A stretch of DNA of 64,000 bases from Paraburkholderia megapolitana (lineage in GTDB: Bacteria > Pseudomonadota > Gammaproteobacteria > Burkholderiales > Burkholderiaceae): the NCBI RefSeq assembly GCF_007556815.1, contig NZ_CP041745.1:2705001-2769000 (forward strand), read 5' to 3'. Below the pieces are notes generated by a model. The model was given only the letters and a program-made list of their open reading frames with translations. It was not told where the DNA came from and did not search any database. Shown one piece after another: positions 57,487 to 64,000 of this stretch. Both the position numbers and the translations under genes were made by a program. Numbering within the stretch: the stretch's first letter is position 1; each line of letters begins with the position of its first letter.

Positions 57487-58073
57487 GCATGCCCGCCCAA
57501 TCGTTGACGTTCATCGATGGCGCCTCTGCCTCTGGTAGCTCGCCTGTGCTGCGAGCTGCCGGCAAAGTGCCGCTAACTGCACACCCCGAGAAGGTTGTTT
57601 TAGTAGCAGCAACGGGTACTTATCGAATCTTTGGTTGACTGGCGTAGCTATGATGCTTGTTGCATGTGAGGCTTGATCGCGAGTCGCCTGGTCCGCCTAG
57701 ATTGACGGACCAACATTGAACTCACGTTTGTGGCTGTGTCTCGATACGAACAGTAGACAAAAACGGCCGAGACGAAAAGATAAAAAAGTCAGTGTAAGAG
57801 AATTGTTCGAGACGTGCTTGCGCGCCGGCGACATCAGTCGGTGATGCGTGATTTTTCAAATATTGAATTGTGGGTGGTTAGCGACCGGTGCTTCGACGGG
57901 CGCAATACTGGATCTGCAGGGAGAACATAAGGAGGTGTGAGACACGCAAGCAAAAAACGTCGCGCGACTCTTCGGTGTTACTCAGATCGTTGCCTTAAGC
58001 AACGGAATCTGCACCGGGTATGAAAGCACCGCACAACGACTGTTGATCGTCGCCGGCGGTTCGCTTGTCAATT
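57487..58073. other. Intergenic region between the oxidoreductase cluster and tRNA-fMet
   Basis: This 587-base stretch is AT-richer and has no supported gene. It holds an inverted repeat TGGTCCG-N10-CGGACCA (57689-57712) about 200 bases upstream of the flavoprotein gene, a candidate operator, and a small hairpin cgttgc/gcaacg (57988-58004) downstream of the tRNA 3' end. No confident promoter was found. Confidence 0.5.
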
Positions 58074-58150
58074 TGGTTGCGGGGACAGGATTTGAACCTG
58101 TGACCTTCGGGTTATGAGCCCGACGAGCTGCCAGACTGCTCCACCCCGCG
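58074..58150 (-). tRNA. Initiator tRNA-fMet (anticodon CAT)
   Basis: A 77-base cloverleaf on the minus strand with 5' CGCGGGG, the three G-C pairs of the anticodon stem (GGGCTCATAACCC), the GTTCAAATC T-loop and an encoded CCA end. The C1-A72 mismatch and the GGG/CCC stem identify the initiator. It closely resembles the E. coli initiator sequence. Confidence 0.97.
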
Positions 58151-58303
58151 TCAGAGGAAGCGAATTGTACTGACGCATGTGGCATGCGTCAAACGAATCT
58201 GGCAATTATTTTGGTGCTCGACCTTGCAGCGTACGGATGCCTCAAAAAAAGCGGCAAGTAAAAGAGCCGGACAACTTTGATCCGAACGCAGCGCTCGCCA
58301 ATG

Positions 58304-58585
58304 CTATCTGTCTTGCGCGTCGACATACACCCTGTTCTTCTCCCGCTTGCCAACGGCGATGACGAACACCGTAACCGTTCGATCCTCGACCCGGTAGACT
58401 AGACGATATCCGCTTGCACGAAGCTTGATCTTGTAGCAGTCCTTCATGTCGTGCAGACGAGAAGATGGAACATGCGGATTCTCAAGGCGCTCCGTCGGCT
58501 TTTTGGCGAACTGCCTCTTGACCGTCGAATCCAGCTTCCCCCATTCCCTCGCTGCACTTTCGGCGAAATCGAGTTCATACGGCAT
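58304..58585 (-). CDS. RelE-family mRNA interferase toxin
   Basis: This 93-residue protein matches RelE: K52, K54, R61, R81 and Y87, the residues E. coli RelE uses to cut mRNA in the ribosomal A site, are at the same positions. The core reads YKIKLRASGYRLVYRV and VIAVGKREKNRVY. ATG 58585 (MPYELDFAE) lies inside the end of the antitoxin gene (11-base overlap). All catalytic residues are intact, so it should be active when free. Confidence 0.9.
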   Translation of the reverse strand: MPYELDFAESAAREWGKLDSTVKRQFAKKPTERLENPHVPSSRLHDMKDCYKIKLRASGYRLVYRVEDRTVTVFVIAVGKREKNRVYVDAQDR

Positions 58586-58820
58586 TGATGTCCACCTTGA
58601 CCCGCGGCTCGCTCTCACGCTCCTTCACGATCTGGGCGAGCTGGATGTCGTCGAGCATGTCGAGCAGTTTTTCCCAGCGCGCGGCAGGCACGATATAGGC
58701 GATCGGTTTGTTTCGATTCAGCAGCGCAACCGGTTGGCCGTGCGCCTGTTCCACGACGGCGGTCGGGTTCGCCTTCAGCTCGGAAATCCCAACCGATTGA
58801 TCTGCAAGAATGGCTTCCAT
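58575..58820 (-). CDS. Phd/YefM-type antitoxin
   Basis: This 81-residue protein begins MEAILADQSVGISELKANPTAVVEQA, the Phd/YefM DNA-binding fold, followed by PVALLNRNKPIAYIVPAARWEKL and a charged C-terminal tail that should cover the toxin. ATG 58820 is preferred to an in-frame ATG at 58880 because the operator palindrome lies between them. A Phd-type antitoxin with a RelE-type toxin is a known mixed pairing. Confidence 0.88.
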   Translation of the reverse strand: MEAILADQSVGISELKANPTAVVEQAHGQPVALLNRNKPIAYIVPAARWEKLLDMLDDIQLAQIVKERESEPRVKVDINAV

Positions 58821-58833
58821 GGCGCTTCCCAAG

Positions 58834-58874
58834 AGATCATCTAAAAGACCTATTGTAGGCCTTTTAAGTGATCT
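58834..58874. promoter_or_regulatory. 41-base interrupted palindrome upstream of the Phd/RelE pair
   Basis: Nested inverted repeats share one centre at 58854: inner arms aaaagaccta/taggcctttt (9 of 10 pairs; 58843-58852 and 58856-58865) and outer arms agatca/tgatct (58834-58839 and 58869-58874). It lies 14 bases before the antitoxin start, a probable cooperative autoregulation operator. Confidence 0.7.
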
Positions 58875-59065
58875 TCTCAATCAGGGCTCGCTCGACGGCA
58901 AACCGCTGCAACCCTCGCAGTCATGTGTCTCGCGCGATAAGATGCGTGACCATCGGCCTACCCGGTTTCTCCCGGCCCGAGAATGACCAGCCAGACGGGC
59001 AGTCCAAGCCTGAGACGACAGGGAATCCCCCTTAAACCCTTGCCCCGCAAGGATGTGAGTTATTC

Positions 59066-59842
59066 ATGAAAATCGCCACCTGGAACGTCAACTCCCTAAA
59101 AGTCCGCCAGCAACACGTGCTCGACTGGCTCGAAACGAGCCAGACCGACGTCCTGTGCCTGCAGGAACTCAAGATGCCCGACGAGAAATTTCCGCGCGCG
59201 GAGTTCGAAGCAAAGGGCTATCGAAGCTGGTTCGCGGGACAGAAGACCTACAACGGTGTGGCCATTCTCGTGCGCGACGGTTTGAACGTGGACGACGTGA
59301 GCGTCGTGCGCAATATTCCTGGTTTCGAAGACCCGCAGCAACGCGTGATCGCCGCGACCATCGAAGGCGCGCGTGTGATCTCCGCGTATTTTCCGAATGG
59401 TCAGGCGCCGGGCACGGAGAAGTTTGCGTACAAGCTGAGCTGGCTCGCAGCACTGCACACGTGGCTCGTTCAGGAACTCGCGCAGTATCCGAAGCTCGCG
59501 CTGCTCGGCGACTACAACATCGCCCCCGACGATCGCGACGTGCACGATCCGCAAGCATGGGAAGGACAGAATCTGGTCTCGCCCGAAGAGCGCGCCGCAT
59601 TCGTGGGGCTCATCGAACTCGGACTCGTCGATGCGTTTCGTCTGTTCGACCAGCCCGACAAGGCATTCTCGTGGTGGGATTACCGGATGCTCGCGTTCCG
59701 CCGCAATGCGGGGCTACGCATCGATCACATCCTGCTGTCGAAGCCGCTCGCCGCGGCCTGCACGTTCTGCGACATCGACAAGACGCCGCGCAAGTGGGAC
59801 CAGCCGTCCGATCACACGCCGGTAGTCGCGCAGATCGACTAG
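59066..59842 (+). CDS. xthA: Exodeoxyribonuclease III
   Basis: XthA is the AP endonuclease/3' exonuclease of base excision repair. The 258-residue product has the family motifs MKIATWNVNSLKVR, LQELKMPD (metal-binding E34), GDYNIAPDDRDVHDP and the final SDHTPV. ATG 59066 has no strong ribosome binding site (aaggatgtgag upstream). It stands alone between the Phd/RelE pair and ntrC. Confidence 0.95.
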   Translation: MKIATWNVNSLKVRQQHVLDWLETSQTDVLCLQELKMPDEKFPRAEFEAKGYRSWFAGQKTYNGVAILVRDGLNVDDVSVVRNIPGFEDPQQRVIAATIEGARVISAYFPNGQAPGTEKFAYKLSWLAALHTWLVQELAQYPKLALLGDYNIAPDDRDVHDPQAWEGQNLVSPEERAAFVGLIELGLVDAFRLFDQPDKAFSWWDYRMLAFRRNAGLRIDHILLSKPLAAACTFCDIDKTPRKWDQPSDHTPVVAQID

Positions 59843-59936
59843 AAGCAGAAGCCGCTACGGGTCCATTGCGGCCCGCGCCGCGTCTGCATGAGCGAGCGAC
59901 GTGCACACACAGTGCACGCGCACGCCACCGCAAACA

Positions 59937-61463
59937 TCACGGCTCGAGATGCAGTTCCTGAATCTTGCGCGTAATCGTATTGCGACCGATACCGAGCCGT
60001 TCCGCCGCTTCGACCTTACGACCGCGCGTGAAATCGAGTGCTTCGCGAATCACTGCCGCTTCGAACCGGCGCGACAGTTCATCCATCACGTCGGCGGAAT
60101 TCTCGCGCAGCATTCTCGCCACTTCAGTGCGCAAGCCGTTTTCCCACACGCTAACCGGCGTCGTCGCGGATACGGTCCCTGCCACTCCGCCCATCAGCGG
60201 CACACCGCCCGAGCCGTTCGTCGAGATGGCGGGCGACCCTATACCGCCCGCAACACCACCCGTCGCATCCCCGCCGATCAACCCACTGCTCTCGATACTG
60301 CCCGCATGCCCCGGCACGAGATCGGGTGGCAGATCCTTGATCTCGATCGTCTGCGCGGGCGCCATCACGGTCAGCCAGTTCGCGAGATTCTCGAGCTGCC
60401 GCACATTGCCCGGAAACGTCAGCGATGTGAGGTAAGCCAAAGCTTCGTCGGAGACACGCTTCGGTTCGACACCGAGATCGCGCGCGCTCTTCTGCAGAAA
60501 ATGTCGCGTGAGCAACGGAATATCTTCATTGCGTTCGCGCAGCGCCGGCAGACGCAAACGGATCACATTGAGCCGGTGATACAGATCCTCGCGAAACAGC
60601 CCCTGACGCACGCGCGATTCCAGATTCTGGTGCGTAGCCGCGATCACGCGCACATTCGCGCGCAGCGGGTTATGTCCACCGACACGATAGAACTGCCCGT
60701 CGGACAGCACGCGCAACAGGCGCGTCTGCAGATCGAACGGCATGTCGCCGATTTCATCGAGAAACAGCGTGCCGTTTTCCGCCTGTTCGAAGCGGCCCTG
60801 GCGCATCGCCTGGGCACCGGTGAACGCGCCGCGCTCATGACCGAACAGTTCCGACTCGAGCAGATCCTTCGGAATCGCCGCGGTATTCAGCGCGATGAAC
60901 GGTCCGTTCGCGCGCGGGCTATGACGATGCAACGCGCGCGCGACGAGTTCCTTGCCGCTGCCCGATTCGCCGGTGATCAACACAGTCGCCGCCGAGTGCG
61001 ACAAGCGGCCGATCGCGCGAAACATGTCCTGCATCGCCGGTGCCTGGCCGAGCATCTCGGGTGCATCGGCGACGCGCTCATCCCATGTCTGCTCGCCGCG
61101 CATGCTCTCGTCGACGGCGCGGCGAATCAGTTCGACCGCCTTGTCGACATCGAACGGTTTGGCCAGATACTCGAACGCCCCGCCCTGAAACGCGGCAACC
61201 GCACTGTCGAGATCGGAGAACGCGGTCATGATGATGACGGGCAGACCCGGCACCTTGTCGCGCACGGTCTGCAGCAGTTCAAGCCCCGAGCCGCCAGGCA
61301 TGCGGATATCGGAGACCAGCACCTGTGGGCTATCGTGATCGAGCGCACCCGCGGCTTCGCGGACGTTGGCAAAACTACGCGTCGCGAAGTTCTCGCGGGC
61401 GAGTGCTTTTTCGAGCACCCAGCGTATCGATTGATCGTCGTCTACTATCCAGATCGGCTTCAT
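59937..61463 (-). CDS. ntrC: Nitrogen regulation response regulator NtrC
   Basis: NtrC activates sigma-54 promoters for nitrogen assimilation when phosphorylated. The 508-residue product has a receiver domain (D52 in LVSDIRMPG), an AAA+ domain with Walker A GESGSGKE and the sigma-54 contact GAFTGA, and a Fis-type helix-turn-helix ([14 protein letters not shown]). Between the AAA+ and DNA-binding domains is a glycine- and serine-rich linker of about 60 residues (around 385-445), longer than in enterobacteria. It follows ntrB by 34 bases. Confidence 0.95.
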   Translation of the reverse strand: MKPIWIVDDDQSIRWVLEKALARENFATRSFANVREAAGALDHDSPQVLVSDIRMPGGSGLELLQTVRDKVPGLPVIIMTAFSDLDSAVAAFQGGAFEYLAKPFDVDKAVELIRRAVDESMRGEQTWDERVADAPEMLGQAPAMQDMFRAIGRLSHSAATVLITGESGSGKELVARALHRHSPRANGPFIALNTAAIPKDLLESELFGHERGAFTGAQAMRQGRFEQAENGTLFLDEIGDMPFDLQTRLLRVLSDGQFYRVGGHNPLRANVRVIAATHQNLESRVRQGLFREDLYHRLNVIRLRLPALRERNEDIPLLTRHFLQKSARDLGVEPKRVSDEALAYLTSLTFPGNVRQLENLANWLTVMAPAQTIEIKDLPPDLVPGHAGSIESSGLIGGDATGGVAGGIGSPAISTNGSGGVPLMGGVAGTVSATTPVSVWENGLRTEVARMLRENSADVMDELSRRFEAAVIREALDFTRGRKVEAAERLGIGRNTITRKIQELHLEP

Positions 61464-61497
61464 ATAGGTCGGTCAGAAGTCTTGAGAGGCGTTGGTT

Positions 61498-62640
61498 CTA
61501 GCAGTCGAGCGGCAGCAAAATCTGAAACTCGGTGTGCCCCGGGCGGCTCTCCACTTCGATCAGTCCATCGTGCTGTTGCACGAAGGTCTGCGCCAGTGTG
61601 AGACCAAGACCGCTGCCGTCTTCGCGCCCGGAAACGAGTGGGTAGAAGATACGGTCGCGAATCTCATTCGGAATGCCTGGGCCGTTGTCGATGATATGCA
61701 AGTCCAGTGCCAGCTTGCACAGGCGTTTTGCAACGGTCACCTTGCGCGCGATACGCGTGCGCAACTCGATACGCGCATCGCCTTGCGAAATCCGTTCACG
61801 CAGCGCTTCCGCTGCGTTACGTACGATGTTCAGCAGCGCCTGGATCAGTTGTTCCTTGTCGCCGCGCAGGTCCGGCACGCTCACGTCGTAGTCGCGCTCG
61901 ATCGTGAGGCCGCGTGGAAACTCGGCCATGATCACCGCGCGCACACGCTCGCACACTTCGTGAATGTTCACGTCGCCAACCACATGCGGATGACGGTGCG
62001 GCTCCAGCAGACGGTCTACGAGCGTCTGCAGCCGGTCCGATTCCTTGATGATCACCTGCGTGTATTCGCGCAGTTCGTCGCGCTCGCGCGCGCCGAGTTC
62101 GAATTCGAGCAACTGCGCCGCCCCGCGAATCCCACCGAGCGGATTCTTGATTTCGTGGGCAAGATTGCGGATCAACTGCTTGTTGACCGCGGTCAGATCG
62201 TGAATGCGCTCTTCGCGATCCGAGCGCATATGGCGCTCGTTTTCGAACAGTTCGAGCAGCACGTAGTCAGGTGCGCTCTCGAGGAAGCCGACTATCGCAT
62301 GCACATGCAGCGGCTCGTGTGCGGTGCGTTCGAGCACCGCGTCGAGATGCGTCGCATGAAAACGTTGCGCCGCGATCGATGCGATCGTCGCGACGAGTTC
62401 GTCGGCGTTCGTGAAAATATCGGGCCACGCCATCTGCCTGAGCTGACGCCGCGACAGTTCGAGCATCGCTTCCGCGGACGGATTCGCAAACGCCACCCGC
62501 AGCGTGCGCTTCTCGAGCACGAGCACGACGGTCGGCAACGCTTCGAAACCCGTCAGCAGGCCGGAGTCGACGAGTTGCGGGTCGTCGGACAGCGCCTCCG
62601 CATGTCCCTTTCTCGCCTTGATCAGATTCTTCAGAACCAT
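61498..62640 (-). CDS. ntrB: Nitrogen regulation histidine kinase/phosphatase NtrB
   Basis: NtrB phosphorylates or dephosphorylates NtrC according to PII (GlnB) state. The 380-residue protein has an N-terminal PAS domain (about 20-130), the H-box NLAHEIKNPLGGIRGAAQLLE with the phosphorylated histidine, and ATP-binding N and G boxes (NIVRNAAEAL, GSGLGLTLAQ). It has no membrane segments, as expected of a cytoplasmic kinase. A terminator lies between it and glnA. Confidence 0.95.
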   Translation of the reverse strand: MVLKNLIKARKGHAEALSDDPQLVDSGLLTGFEALPTVVLVLEKRTLRVAFANPSAEAMLELSRRQLRQMAWPDIFTNADELVATIASIAAQRFHATHLDAVLERTAHEPLHVHAIVGFLESAPDYVLLELFENERHMRSDREERIHDLTAVNKQLIRNLAHEIKNPLGGIRGAAQLLEFELGARERDELREYTQVIIKESDRLQTLVDRLLEPHRHPHVVGDVNIHEVCERVRAVIMAEFPRGLTIERDYDVSVPDLRGDKEQLIQALLNIVRNAAEALRERISQGDARIELRTRIARKVTVAKRLCKLALDLHIIDNGPGIPNEIRDRIFYPLVSGREDGSGLGLTLAQTFVQQHDGLIEVESRPGHTEFQILLPLDC

Positions 62641-62722
62641 CGTTCAGTCTGGCCGGTATGAAGCAGTGTAGTGACTTAGGTGAAGCAACTGCATGAAGCA
62701 ATACAGCTCGCTTGAGCGCAAC

Positions 62723-62749
62723 AAAAAAGGGACGGCGCCGCCGTCCCTT
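62723..62749 (-). terminator. Intrinsic terminator between glnA and ntrB
   Basis: On the minus strand a perfect 10-base stem (aagggacggc/gccgtccctt, 62727-62749) with a 3-base loop is followed by six U residues (62723-62728). It should keep high glnA expression from running fully into ntrBC. Confidence 0.9.
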
Positions 62750-62813
62750 CGTCACCGATCGCGAGCGTCGGGCGCGCGCTTCGCTTGCGTAGCAGGCGAA
62801 GCGCCATCGCCGC

Positions 62814-64000
62814 TTACAGCGAGTAGTACAGTTCGAACTCGACCGGGTGCGTGGTCATACGCACGCGTTGCAGTTCGGCTTCCTTCAGACCCAGGTACGC
62901 ATCGATCATCGCGTCGGTAAACACTCCGCCGCGCGTCAGGAACTCGCGATCCTTGTCGAGCGCTTCGAGCGCCTGATCGAGGCCGGCACACACGGTCGGG
63001 ATCTTTGCATCCTCTTCCGGCGGCAGGTCGTACAGGTTCTTGTCGGCGGCTTCGCCCGGGTGAATCTTGTTCTGCACGCCGTCCAGACCGGCCATCAGCA
63101 GCGCCGAGAAGCACAGGTACGGATTCGCCATCGGATCCGGGAAGCGCGTTTCGATACGGCGACCCTTCGGGCTCGACACGTGCGGAATGCGGATCGATGC
63201 CGAACGGTTGCGCGCCGAGTAGGCGAGCTTCACCGGTGCTTCGAAGTGCGGCACGAGACGCTTGTACGAGTTGGTCGTCGGGTTCGTGATTGCGTTCAGC
63301 GCGCGAGCATGCTTGATGATGCCGCCGATGTAGAACAGCGCGAATTCCGACAGGCCGGCGTAGCCGTTGCCTGCGAACAGGTTCTGGCCGTCCTTCCACA
63401 CCGACTGGTGCACGTGCATGCCCGAACCGTTGTCGCCGACGATCGGCTTCGGCATGAACGTCGCCGTCTTGCCATACGTGTGCGCGACGTTATGGACGAT
63501 GTACTTCAGTTGCTGCGTCCAGTCGGCGCGCTGCACGAGTGTCGAGAACTTGGTGCCGATTTCGTTCTGGCCTTGACCCGCCACTTCGTGGTGGTGCACT
63601 TCGACCGGAATGCCGATCTGCTCGAGCAGCAGACACATTTCCGAGCGGATGTCCTGGAACGAATCGACCGGTGCGACCGGGAAGTAGCCGCCCTTCACGC
63701 CCGGACGGTGACCCGTGTTGCCGCCTTCGAATTCTTTCGCCGACGACCACGGCGCTTCTTCCGAACCGATCTTCACGAAGCTGCCCGACATGTCCGTGTT
63801 CCACTGGACCGAGTCGAAAATGAAGAATTCGGGTTCCGGACCGAAGTACGCGGTGTCGCCGAGACCCGAGCTCTTCAGGTAGGCTTCGGCGCGCTTCGCG
63901 AGCGAGCGCGGATCGCGTTCGTAGCCCTTGCCGTCTGCCGGTTCGACGACGTCGCAGGTCAGCACGAGCGTCGATTCTTCGTAGAACGGGTCGATGAACG
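62814..64000 (-). CDS. glnA: Glutamine synthetase type I, partial (start lies beyond the window)
   Basis: GlnA makes glutamine from glutamate and ammonia with ATP. The visible C-terminal 395 or so codons hold the metal-binding [11 protein letters not shown], the ammonia/ATP region [23 protein letters not shown], the glutamate-site NRSASIRIP and the adenylylated tyrosine in NLYDLPPEE, showing control by adenylyltransferase. The frame stays open to the window edge, so about 75 N-terminal residues are missing. Its place before ntrBC is the classical order. Confidence 0.96.
   Translation of the reverse strand, partial: FIDPFYEESTLVLTCDVVEPADGKGYERDPRSLAKRAEAYLKSSGLGDTAYFGPEPEFFIFDSVQWNTDMSGSFVKIGSEEAPWSSAKEFEGGNTGHRPGVKGGYFPVAPVDSFQDIRSEMCLLLEQIGIPVEVHHHEVAGQGQNEIGTKFSTLVQRADWTQQLKYIVHNVAHTYGKTATFMPKPIVGDNGSGMHVHQSVWKDGQNLFAGNGYAGLSEFALFYIGGIIKHARALNAITNPTTNSYKRLVPHFEAPVKLAYSARNRSASIRIPHVSSPKGRRIETRFPDPMANPYLCFSALLMAGLDGVQNKIHPGEAADKNLYDLPPEEDAKIPTVCAGLDQALEALDKDREFLTRGGVFTDAMIDAYLGLKEAELQRVRMTTHPVEFELYYSL

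Noticed and set aside
57982..58185. A short minus-strand frame over the tRNA
   Set aside because: It is read through the tRNA-fMet gene and carries tRNA-derived codons, so it is not a protein gene.

Overview
This 64 kb window looks like a chromosome segment of a Burkholderiaceae betaproteobacterium, most likely Paraburkholderia or a close relative. The evidence is the high GC content, the recJ-prfB-lysS block, the LMW phosphatase-iscRSUA-hscBA-fdx-iscX order, an aceE-aceF-lpdA cluster whose E3 carries its own lipoyl domain, a phasin gene and glnA-ntrB-ntrC. The genus is inferred from gene content; no search was run. I see no transposase, integrase, phage gene, CRISPR array, replication origin or rRNA. 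One tRNA (initiator tRNA-fMet) is present.

Layout. 1-5 kb: recJ (3' end), prfB with a programmed +1 frameshift, lysS, and a glycine-zipper envelope protein. 5.2-5.8 kb: a vapBC toxin-antitoxin pair. 5.8-12.5 kb: the full ISC iron-sulfur assembly operon on the minus strand, behind a promoter covered by two tandem IscR boxes, with a frameshifted LMW phosphotyrosine phosphatase upstream. 12.6-18.2 kb: two small envelope proteins, lutA-lutB (lactate oxidation, no lutC beside them) divergent from an IclR regulator, and pbpG. 18.2-29.4 kb: a phasin gene, the pyruvate dehydrogenase operon, and a divergent FixL/FixJ-type two-component system. 29.7-41.5 kb: folD, an acyltransferase, prlC, codA, dinB behind a LexA box, a secreted GH49-like beta-helix protein with FG-GAP repeats, small proteins and a GNAT acetyltransferase.

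41.6-50.5 kb is the most interesting regulated unit. It is one long minus-strand operon: carbon-nitrogen hydrolase, periplasmic binding protein, LivH, a fused LivM-LivG, LivF, amidase, AmiC-like sensor, AmiR-like ANTAR antiterminator. A consensus-like promoter is followed by a leader with two short hairpins, each with a six-base loop carrying A at position 1 and G at position 4, and then an intrinsic terminator just before the first ribosome binding site. This is the architecture expected of an ANTAR-controlled, amide-inducible operon, so the sensor, antiterminator and RNA target can all be read from the sequence. Here it drives an ABC importer and two unrelated amide hydrolases.

50.6-57.5 kb: a YgeA-type racemase, then a five-gene minus-strand cluster (flavoprotein monooxygenase, FMN alpha-hydroxyacid oxidase, membrane-anchored atypical cytochrome P450, cation:proton antiporter, haem-oxygenase-fold diiron protein). 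It resembles a small undescribed biosynthetic or detoxification cluster. 58-64 kb: tRNA-fMet, a Phd/RelE toxin-antitoxin pair with a long palindromic operator, xthA, ntrC, ntrB and glnA (5' end outside the window).
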